Assembly: GCA_036389715.1 (NCBI GenBank)
Contig: DASVWH010000055.1
Coordinates: 1 to 27,119, forward strand
Origin: DASVWH01 sp036389715
GTDB taxonomy: Bacteria > Acidobacteriota > Blastocatellia > Pyrinomonadales > Pyrinomonadaceae
DNA: 27,119 nt
Reading direction: 5' to 3'
Shown piece after piece: positions 14,174 through 20,736 of the stretch. Every line of letters begins with the position of its first letter. Position 1 is the stretch's first letter. The position numbers were made by a program, and so were the translations under genes. The notes under the pieces are model-generated. The model saw nothing but the letters and a program-made list of their open reading frames with translations. It was not told the origin of the DNA and did not search any database.

Positions 14174-16171
14174 ATGTCGAAATTACGTTCCGCTCAAATT
14201 CGTTTTGGGGCCGCGCTGGTGGGGCTCTCGCTGCTGGTCGCGGGCTGCGCCGCGTCGGCCAGAAACGAGGTCTATTTCGGCAAGACGACGCCGCCCGCCG
14301 GGCAGGTCCTGCGCTACGTCTCCGGCTCGGAGGTCGAATCTCTGGACCCGCAGGTCGGCACGGGCCAGCCCGAAGCGCGTATTTACGGCGCGCTCTACGA
14401 GGGGCTGGTCGAGTATGGGCCGAAGAACACGCTGCCGATTCCGGCCATCGCCGAGCGGGCCGAGGTCAACAAGGACTCGTCCGAATTCATCTTTTACCTG
14501 CGGCCCAACGCGCGCTGGTCTAACGGCGACCCGATTACGGCCCGCGATTTCGTCTACACCTTCCGGCGCGGTCTCTCGCCGGAGCTGATCTCGCGTAACG
14601 CCTACCTCGCCTACTACATCAAGTACAGCCAGGGCTACAACTCGAAGGGCTTTTTCGTCCGCGACCCGAAGACCGGCGAGTTCGTGCTCGAAAAGGATGT
14701 CGAGCCGGGCGAGAAGAGAGAGCCGGAGGTCTCGACGGCCGAAGGCGAGAGCTTCGTCACAGTGCTCGGCGAGCAGAAGCAGGGGCCGGAACAGGCGCAG
14801 CCCGCCGCGAACGACGCCCTCGACACACAGTTTCATCACTTCATTCACTCCCCGACGCGGCTCGTCCTTTCGGGCGAAGAGACCGAGCGCGCCGAAGCCA
14901 TCGCGGCCAATCCGAAAATCAAGGCGGCCATCGAAGGCAAGGAACTCGTTCCCATCAAGGCCGAGGACATCGGCGTCGAGGCCGTGAACGATCAGACGTT
15001 TCGCATCACGCTCAGGCAATCGGCCCCCTTCTTCCTCGGACTGCTGGCGCACCAGTTCTTCCGCGCCGTCCCGGAAAAGGCCGTCAAGCAGTACGGCGAC
15101 GCCTGGGCCACGCCCGGCCACTACATCGGCAGCGGCCCCTTTCTGCTCAAAGAGTGGATTCCCTACGACAGAATCGTCGCCGAAAAGAACCCTTATTACT
15201 GGGACGCGGCCAGCGTTAAGCTGCAAAAGCTGGTCTTCTACCCGGCCAAAGATTCGACGACGATCATGAATCTCTACAAGGCAGGGGAGATTGACGGCTT
15301 TCTCAATCACACGGTTCCCAACGCCTGGCTCGACGAGATTCGCCCGCTCAAGGACTACATGGACGCGCCCGAGAACGGGAATGATTACTATGACTTCAAC
15401 GTCAAAAAACCGCCGATGAACGACAAGCGCGTGCGCAAGGCTTTCAACATGGCGATAGACAAGGTGGCCTTCGCCAAGTGGCGCAAGACCGTCAAGCCCT
15501 CGACGGCTTTCACGCCGGAAGGAATCTTTCCCGGCTACCCGCGGCCCAAGGGCGACGAGTTCAACCCGGAGCGGGCGCGCCAGTATCTGGCCGAAGCCGG
15601 TTTTCCCGTCACCAAAGACGGCTCGGGCCGCTTCGTCTGCAAGAACTTCCCGACTTCGGACGTTGAGCTAACCTATAACCCGGACGGGATGAACGCGCCG
15701 ATTGCGGAGTTTATCCAGGCCCAGTGGAAACAGAATCTCGGCATCACTGTCCCGCTGCGCTCGGTCGAGTTCAGAACCTTCCTCAGCCAGCGCGCCAAGC
15801 AGCAGTATAAGGGCATCGCGCGCGACGCCTGGGGCGGCGATTACATGGACCCCTTCACCTTTCTCAACCTCTTCTACACGGGCGGCGAGAACGGCTCCGG
15901 CTGGTCCGACCCGAAGTATGACGCGATGCTCGACGAGGCCAATCGGACGCTGGACCCGCAGAAGCGTTTCGAGCTGCTGGCCAAGGCCGAAGCCTACATG
16001 CTCGACGAGCAGCCGATCATTCCGCTCGATACGGGCGCGGTCAACTGGATGAAGAAGCCGTACGTCAAGGGGATGTATCCGAACCCGCTGACGCTGCATG
16101 CCTGGAAGTACGTCTATATCGAATACGACCCGGCGAAATGGGATCAGGGCGTGCCGGATATGACGGAGTAG
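14174..16171 (+). CDS. oppA: Peptide ABC transporter substrate-binding lipoprotein (family 5, OppA-like)
   Basis: The 665-residue product starts at ATG 14174 with AGGAG (14161-14165) eight bases upstream; a GTG three bases earlier is possible. The lipobox VGLSLLVAGC puts the lipidated cysteine at 25. The family-5 core is complete: LRYVSGSEVESLDPQVGTGQPEARIYGALYEGLVEY, ARWSNGDPITARDFVYTFRR, NDKRVRKAFNMAIDKVAF, WGGDYMDPFTFLNLFYTGGENGSGWSDPKYDAMLDEA, and the PIIPLDTGAVNWMKKPYVKGMYPNP end. An insertion near residues 163-273, rich in Glu/Lys/Gln, lies between the YKYSQ-like strand and DIGVEAVNDQTFRITL, making it about 110 residues longer than typical OppA. It lies 23 bases before the first permease, so it is the likely main receptor of the importer. 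Confidence 0.93.
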   Translation: MSKLRSAQIRFGAALVGLSLLVAGCAASARNEVYFGKTTPPAGQVLRYVSGSEVESLDPQVGTGQPEARIYGALYEGLVEYGPKNTLPIPAIAERAEVNKDSSEFIFYLRPNARWSNGDPITARDFVYTFRRGLSPELISRNAYLAYYIKYSQGYNSKGFFVRDPKTGEFVLEKDVEPGEKREPEVSTAEGESFVTVLGEQKQGPEQAQPAANDALDTQFHHFIHSPTRLVLSGEETERAEAIAANPKIKAAIEGKELVPIKAEDIGVEAVNDQTFRITLRQSAPFFLGLLAHQFFRAVPEKAVKQYGDAWATPGHYIGSGPFLLKEWIPYDRIVAEKNPYYWDAASVKLQKLVFYPAKDSTTIMNLYKAGEIDGFLNHTVPNAWLDEIRPLKDYMDAPENGNDYYDFNVKKPPMNDKRVRKAFNMAIDKVAFAKWRKTVKPSTAFTPEGIFPGYPRPKGDEFNPERARQYLAEAGFPVTKDGSGRFVCKNFPTSDVELTYNPDGMNAPIAEFIQAQWKQNLGITVPLRSVEFRTFLSQRAKQQYKGIARDAWGGDYMDPFTFLNLFYTGGENGSGWSDPKYDAMLDEANRTLDPQKRFELLAKAEAYMLDEQPIIPLDTGAVNWMKKPYVKGMYPNPLTLHAWKYVYIEYDPAKWDQGVPDMTE

Positions 16172-16194
16172 AACGCAGGTCAGAGGAGAGGCCG

Positions 16195-17115
16195 ATGCTT
16201 CGCTTTATCATTCGACGCCTGATCGTCACCGTTCCGATGGTGCTCATCATCGTCACGCTGACGTGGGGCTTAATCAGACTCGCGCCGGGCAGCTTCTACA
16301 CGACGGAGAAGAGAATCCCGGCGGCCATCGTCAAGAATATCAGGGAAAAGTACGGGCTCGACAAGCCCTGGTACGTGCAGTACGGGAAGATGATGGGGCG
16401 GCTGCTGCACGGTGATTTCGGCGACTCGCTCTCCTATCCGGGCCAATCGGTCAACCGCATCCTGGCGCGGGCCCTGCCCGTTTCGGCGACGCTCGGGTTT
16501 CTGGCCTACCTGCTGGCGCTGTTTGTCGGACTGACTACGGGCACGATTGCCGCCCTCAAACAGAACTCGAAATGGGACTACGGCTCGATGGCGCTGGCGA
16601 TGCTCGGCATCTCGCTGCCGAACTTCGTGCTCGGGCCGCTCCTGATTCTCCTCTTTTCGCTGACGCTCTACTGGCTGCCGCCTGCGCGCTGGGGCGGCTT
16701 CCCGAGCTGGAACATGCTGATGCCGGTGCTGACGCTTTCGGCGCTCTACATGGCATACATCGCGCGGCTGACGCGCTCCGGGATGCTCGAAGTCCTGCGC
16801 GCCGATTACGTCCGCACGGCACGCGCCAAGGGCCTCAGCGAGCGCGCCGTCGTCTTTCGTCACGTGATGCGGGGCGGGCTCCTGCCGGTCATCTCGTTTA
16901 GCGGCCCGGCGCTCGCTTACCTGGTGACGGGAACCGTAGTGGTCGAACAAATCTTCGCCATCCCGGGGCTCGGCAACTACTTTCTCAACGCCAACTTCGC
17001 GCGCGACGAGCCCCTGATTATCGGCATCGTCGCTTTTATCTCGATCATGATTCTGGTTTTCAACCTCTTGGTTGACATCGCCTACGCCTATATTGACCCG
17101 AGGATCAGGTACTGA
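16195..17115 (+). CDS. oppB: Oligopeptide/dipeptide ABC transporter permease OppB/DppB
   Basis: The 306-residue inner-membrane protein starts at ATG 16195 with a GAGGAGAGG site just upstream. It begins MLRFIIRRLIVTVPMVLIIVTLTWGLIRLAPG, the usual first membrane helix of OppB-type permeases, then LLHGDFGDSLSYPGQSV and about five further hydrophobic segments. The cytoplasmic EAA loop that docks with the ATPases is YVRTARAKGLSERAVVFRHVMRGGLLPVI. The C-terminus LVDIAYAYIDPRIRY is canonical. A frame open from 16138 would add 19 non-conserved residues. The stop lies four bases before the oppC ATG. Confidence 0.95.
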   Translation: MLRFIIRRLIVTVPMVLIIVTLTWGLIRLAPGSFYTTEKRIPAAIVKNIREKYGLDKPWYVQYGKMMGRLLHGDFGDSLSYPGQSVNRILARALPVSATLGFLAYLLALFVGLTTGTIAALKQNSKWDYGSMALAMLGISLPNFVLGPLLILLFSLTLYWLPPARWGGFPSWNMLMPVLTLSALYMAYIARLTRSGMLEVLRADYVRTARAKGLSERAVVFRHVMRGGLLPVISFSGPALAYLVTGTVVVEQIFAIPGLGNYFLNANFARDEPLIIGIVAFISIMILVFNLLVDIAYAYIDPRIRY

Positions 17116-17119
17116 CACG

Positions 17120-18214
17120 ATGAAGGAAGATCAACCGGCAGCACCATCCGAACAAGAGCGAACCGAGCCCGCGTTGACGCCTATGGGCACGCCGCCCGCG
17201 CCGCCCATTCACGCGCGCCAGGGCGACATCACGCGCCCCGGCCCGGAGCTGATCGTCGGCGAAGGCGATGTCCGCACGGCGGAAGCGGGCGTCCAGGAGC
17301 CTCTCGCCGGGACTTCGCTCTGGAAGGACGCCTGGCGCAGGCTGCTCAAAAACAAGCTGGCGGTCTTCGGCCTGGTCGTCGTCGCCGTCATCGCGGTCGC
17401 TTCCATCATCGGACCGCTCATCATCGAAAAGACTACGGGCTTCACCTATTCCCTGATTCCGAAGGAGACCGAAAACATCAAGGCATTCCCGCCTTTCCGC
17501 GATGCCAGCGGCAACTTCTCTGCGCTGCACCCGATGGGGACGGACAACTCGGGCCGCGATATTCTGGCGCGCGTTCTCATCGGCGGTCGCATCTCGCTGA
17601 TGGTCGGCATCATCTCGACGCTCGTTTCTCTTCTCATCGGTATCACTTACGGGGCCACGTCCGGTTATCTCGGCGGGCGCGTCGATAACGTCATGATGCG
17701 CATCGTGGACGTGCTCTATTCTCTGCCGTACATGATGATCGTGATCGTCCTGCTGGCCTTCTTCGGCGGCAAGTCTCCGCTCGGCCAACTGGTCCTGCTC
17801 TTCATCGCACTCGGCGCGGTCTCCTGGCTGACGATGGCGCGCATCGTCCGCGGGCAGGTGATGTCGCTCAAGAATCAGGAGTTCGTCCTGGCGGCGCGCT
17901 CGACGGGCGTCTCGACGGCCAAGATTATCTTTCGACACCTGGTCCCGAACACGCTCGGGCCCGTCATCGTCTACGCGACGCTGACCATTCCGCAGGTCAT
18001 GCTTCAGGAAGCATTCCTCTCTTTCCTCGGGCTCGGCGTGCAGCCGCCGCTCGCTTCGTGGGGCAGCCTCGCCTCCGAGGGTATCCAGAATATCGCCATC
18101 TTTCCCTGGCAGTTGATCTTTCCGGGCGTGACGATGGCGCTGACGCTCTTCTCCCTGAACTTTCTCGGCGACGGCCTGCGCGACGCCCTCGACCCGCAGA
18201 TGCGAAAGGTATGA
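17120..18214 (+). CDS. oppC: Oligopeptide/dipeptide ABC transporter permease OppC/DppC
   Basis: The 364-residue product has an N-terminal stretch of about 75 residues rich in Pro, Glu and Ala before the conserved SLWKDAWRRLLKNKLAVFGLVVVAVIAVASIIGP, where OppC proteins normally begin after 20-30 residues. The rest is standard: HPMGTDNSGRDILARVLIGGRISLMVG, then several membrane helices, the EAA loop FVLAARSTGVSTAKIIFRHLVPNTLGPVI, and LGLGVQPPLASWGSLASEG. It forms the channel with OppB. No strong ribosome-binding site precedes the ATG, so translation may be coupled to oppB, which ends four bases earlier. Other in-frame starts within the extension are possible but not clearly better. Confidence 0.93.
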   Translation: MKEDQPAAPSEQERTEPALTPMGTPPAPPIHARQGDITRPGPELIVGEGDVRTAEAGVQEPLAGTSLWKDAWRRLLKNKLAVFGLVVVAVIAVASIIGPLIIEKTTGFTYSLIPKETENIKAFPPFRDASGNFSALHPMGTDNSGRDILARVLIGGRISLMVGIISTLVSLLIGITYGATSGYLGGRVDNVMMRIVDVLYSLPYMMIVIVLLAFFGGKSPLGQLVLLFIALGAVSWLTMARIVRGQVMSLKNQEFVLAARSTGVSTAKIIFRHLVPNTLGPVIVYATLTIPQVMLQEAFLSFLGLGVQPPLASWGSLASEGIQNIAIFPWQLIFPGVTMALTLFSLNFLGDGLRDALDPQMRKV

Positions 18215-18218
18215 AAGC

Positions 18219-18286
18219 GGTGATAGCTGATAAGAGAAAACTGTTTTTCTTTTACCTATTACCCATCACTTATCACCCATCACTTG
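18219..18286. repeat. 7-bp tandem array, oppC-oppD gap
   Basis: The right arm has five period-7 units: TTACCTA (18252), TTACCCA (18259), TCACTTA (18266), TCACCCA (18273), TCACTTG (18280). The short left arm is GGTGATA (18219) and GCTGATA (18226). GGTGATAGCTGATAAG pairs with the 3' part at 13 of 16 positions. The array runs to three bases before the oppD ATG, leaving no room for a normal ribosome-binding site. Confidence 0.7.
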
Positions 18287-18289
18287 ATT

Positions 18290-19333
18290 ATGAACGGTAA
18301 CGGAAACATACTCTCAGTCAGAGACCTCAGAACCTACTTCGAGACCGAGGACGGGACGGTCAAGGCCGTTGACGGCATCAGCTTCGATTTGCAGCGGGGC
18401 GAGACGCTCGGCATCGTCGGCGAATCGGGCTCGGGCAAATCGGTGACGAACCTTTCCATCATCCGCCTGATCCCGGAGCCGCCGGGCAAGATAGTCTCGG
18501 GCGAGATTCTCTTCGACGGCGAAGACATCCGCGCACTGCCCATCGAAGAGCTCCGCAAGATTCGCGGCAAGCGAATCGCCATGATTTTCCAGGACCCGAT
18601 GACCTCGCTCAACCCGTTCATGCGTATCTCGAAGCAGTTGATGGAGATCACGCAGCTGCATCTGGGCTACACGAAGGCCCAGGCCTACGAGCACGCCGTC
18701 AAGATGCTTGAGACCGTCGGCATCCCCGACGCGCGCTCGCGTGTTGACAGTTACCCGCACGAATTCTCGGGCGGGATGCGCCAGCGCGTGATGATTGCGA
18801 TGGCGCTTTCCTGCGAGCCGGAACTGCTCATCGCGGACGAGCCGACGACGGCGCTCGACGTGACCATCCAGGCGCAGATTCTAGAGTTGATTAAAGAGCT
18901 CAAGCAGGAGACGGGGACGAGCGTGATTCTCATCACGCATGATCTGGGCGTCGTCGCCGGGATGACAGACCACATCATCGTGATGTACGCGGGCAAGGTC
19001 TTCGAGCAATCGCCGACGCGCGAGTTGTTCAGTTGTCCGGGCAATCCGTACACGAAGGGGTTGCTGCGCTCCGTGCCTGACCCGACGGCCGAGCACGGCT
19101 CGCTCTACCAGATTCCGGGGTTGCCGCCCGATGTCGCGCACCTGCCGCCGGGCTGCCCCTTCGCGCCGCGCTGCGACCGCGCCGAAGAGATTTGCACACG
19201 GGAATTTCCGCCCTTCGTCGAGCTTAACGCCGAGCACTTCTCGCTCTGTCATTTTGCCGAAGAGGTCTACGCAAATTCCTGCCGCGAGGCCGAAGGGCGC
19301 GTGCGCAGTAAAGCGGCCGCCGAACAACAGTAA
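18290..19333 (+). CDS. oppD: Oligopeptide/dipeptide ABC transporter ATP-binding protein OppD/DppD
   Basis: The 347-residue ATPase has Walker A GESGSGKS (44-51), Q-loop MIFQDPMTSLNPF, signature FSGGMRQRVMIAMAL, Walker B LLIADEPTTALDVT and switch histidine ITHDLG. The C-terminal oligopeptide-transporter extension has four cysteines in GCPFAPRCDRAEEIC and LCHF; related DppD/AppD proteins hold an iron-sulfur cluster at such cysteines, so this is likely but unproven here. The ATG at 18290 follows the repeat array directly and has no ribosome-binding site; a TTG at 18284 inside the last unit is the only nearby alternative. It pairs with OppF, 21 bases downstream, to energise uptake through OppBC. 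Confidence 0.95.
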   Translation: MNGNGNILSVRDLRTYFETEDGTVKAVDGISFDLQRGETLGIVGESGSGKSVTNLSIIRLIPEPPGKIVSGEILFDGEDIRALPIEELRKIRGKRIAMIFQDPMTSLNPFMRISKQLMEITQLHLGYTKAQAYEHAVKMLETVGIPDARSRVDSYPHEFSGGMRQRVMIAMALSCEPELLIADEPTTALDVTIQAQILELIKELKQETGTSVILITHDLGVVAGMTDHIIVMYAGKVFEQSPTRELFSCPGNPYTKGLLRSVPDPTAEHGSLYQIPGLPPDVAHLPPGCPFAPRCDRAEEICTREFPPFVELNAEHFSLCHFAEEVYANSCREAEGRVRSKAAAEQQ

Positions 19334-19354
19334 CAGCAGACCGGGAAACCTTCG

Positions 19355-20491
19355 ATGAGCTTAGAAACGGGAACAGACAAGCCGGAGCAGGGGATGCCGC
19401 CGCCGCTCGAACGCGGCAAGGGAAGCGAGCTGTTGGCCATCCGCGACCTCAAGGTTCACTTCGATCTGGGGGGCGGGACGGTCTGGGATAAGCTGGCGGG
19501 CGGGAGCCCCATCCGGCGCGTCGTCAAGGCAGTTGACGGCGTGACGATAGATATTTATCCGGGCGAGACGCTCGGGCTGGTCGGCGAATCCGGCTGCGGT
19601 AAATCCACGCTCGGGCGCGCCATCCTGCGCCTGACGGAGCCGACCGGCGGGCAGGTCATCTTTCGCGGCAAAGACCTCGCTCACCTCTCCTACAGGGAGA
19701 TGCGCGACCAGCGAAAATATCTCCAGATGATCTTTCAAGACCCTTACGCGAGCCTCAATCCGCGCATGACGGTCGGGCAGATTATCGGCGAGCCGATTGA
19801 GACCTTCGGGCTGGCGCGCGGGCGCGAAGCACGCGAGCGCGTGCAGGAGTTGATGGAAACGGTCGGCTTGAACAAGCGCTTCATCAAACGCTACCCGCAC
19901 GAGTTTTCCGGCGGGCAGCGCCAGCGCATCGGCATCGCCCGCGCCCTGGCCGTTGACCCGGATTTCATCGTCGCGGACGAGCCCATCTCGGCGCTCGACG
20001 GTTCCATCCAGGCCCAGATCATGAACCTGATGGAGAAGCTGCAAAGAGAGAAGCACCTGACCTATCTCTTTATCTCGCATGACCTGCGGGCCATCCGTCA
20101 CGTCTCGGACCGCGTGGCGGTGATGTACCTCGGCAAGCTGGTCGAAATCGCCGACGCCAAGATCATTTACGACGAGCCGTTGATGCCCTACACGAAGGCG
20201 CTCATCTCGGCCGTGCCCGTGCCGGACCCCGAAATCGAAGCGACGCGTCGTCGGGTCGTGCTGGAGGGCGACGTGCCTTCGCCCATCAACCCGCCGCAGG
20301 GCTGCCGCTTTCACACGCGCTGCCCGTATGCGATAGAGGCTTGCAGGGAGGTCGTCCCGCCGCTGGCCGAGATCAAGCCCAATCACTTCGCGGCGTGCAT
20401 CCGAATCAGCCCGGAAGAACCTGATATTGACCGAGTCGCACCCGGCGATGCCCCCGGCCTGCGAGACGCCCAGCGCGTCATCGCAACGTGA
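19355..20491 (+). CDS. oppF: Oligopeptide/dipeptide ABC transporter ATP-binding protein OppF/DppF
   Basis: The 378-residue ATPase has Walker A GESGCGKS (77-84), Q-loop MIFQDPYASLNPRMTVGQII, signature FSGGQRQRIGIARAL, Walker B FIVADEPISALDGS and ISHDL. The conserved cysteine-containing end is GCRFHTRCPYAIEACREVVPPL. The N-terminal 25 residues are a loose extension. An insertion between the first strand and the A-loop (GGGTVWDKLAGGSPIRRVVKAVDG) is common in OppF. The D-loop reads SALDGS where SALDVS is usual. A weak GGGAA lies before ATG 19355. It is the last gene of the importer; a structured 245-base gap follows. Confidence 0.95.
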   Translation: MSLETGTDKPEQGMPPPLERGKGSELLAIRDLKVHFDLGGGTVWDKLAGGSPIRRVVKAVDGVTIDIYPGETLGLVGESGCGKSTLGRAILRLTEPTGGQVIFRGKDLAHLSYREMRDQRKYLQMIFQDPYASLNPRMTVGQIIGEPIETFGLARGREARERVQELMETVGLNKRFIKRYPHEFSGGQRQRIGIARALAVDPDFIVADEPISALDGSIQAQIMNLMEKLQREKHLTYLFISHDLRAIRHVSDRVAVMYLGKLVEIADAKIIYDEPLMPYTKALISAVPVPDPEIEATRRRVVLEGDVPSPINPPQGCRFHTRCPYAIEACREVVPPLAEIKPNHFAACIRISPEEPDIDRVAPGDAPGLRDAQRVIAT

Positions 20492-20542
20492 AAATCCTCC
20501 TTTATTAGACGTTTATAAGTGCAGAGAGCTGAATCTGTCGTC

Positions 20543-20605
20543 AGGGCCCGGATACACTTTAGCCGTTTTTTCTAAAGAAAACGCTTGTTTGTTTGCTCCG
20601 GGCCT
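20543..20605 (+). other. Nested inverted repeats in the oppF-GGDEF gap
   Basis: GGCCCGGA (20545-20552) pairs with TCCGGGCC (20597-20604). Inside it CTTTAG (20557-20562) pairs with CTAAAG (20572-20577). The inner loop carries TTTTTT. It may be part of the opp transcript's 3' end, or a small structured RNA. It does not match the cyclic-di-GMP riboswitch patterns I know. Moderate confidence in the structure, none in a function. Confidence 0.45.
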
Positions 20606-20613
20606 CTTATACT
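20585..20613 (+). promoter_or_regulatory. Predicted sigma-70-type promoter for the signalling cluster
   Basis: TTGTTT (20585-20590), 17 bases, then TATACT (20608-20613). The start point would be near 20620, so the mRNA would begin directly at the hairpin 20624-20648 and have a leader of about 115 bases before the GGDEF gene. Prediction from sequence only. Confidence 0.4.
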
Positions 20614-20623
20614 CCCAGAAGAA

Positions 20624-20648
20624 CGGGCGGTTGCTCATCAACCGCCCG
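20624..20648 (+). terminator. GC-rich hairpin: opp-operon terminator or 5' leader stem
   Basis: CGGGCGGTTG (20624-20633) and CAACCGCCCG (20639-20648) form a perfect 10-bp stem with a five-base loop. The following CTCTTATC is a poor T-run. It could terminate opp transcription or, given the predicted promoter just upstream, stabilise the 5' end of the next transcript. Confidence 0.6.
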
Positions 20649-20736
20649 CTCTTATCAAGATGAGAGTCGCGCGCATCCGAGCCCCGATTCTTGACGCAGT
20701 CCCAGCCCTCCAACAGCACTTCGGACGTAAATCTTA

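Noticed and set aside
14183..15310. 375-codon minus-strand open frame opposite the oppA gene
   Set aside because: No motif, no ribosome-binding site, and fully contained in a confident gene with a lipobox and family-5 signatures.
19980..20010. OppF D-loop SALDGS as a sign of an inactive ATPase
   Set aside because: Walker A, Walker B, signature and switch histidine are intact; one Val-to-Gly change is not enough to suggest loss of function.
20543..20605. Cyclic-di-GMP riboswitch upstream of the GGDEF gene
   Set aside because: I could not find the conserved GEMM core or tetraloop pattern; only simple nested stems are visible.
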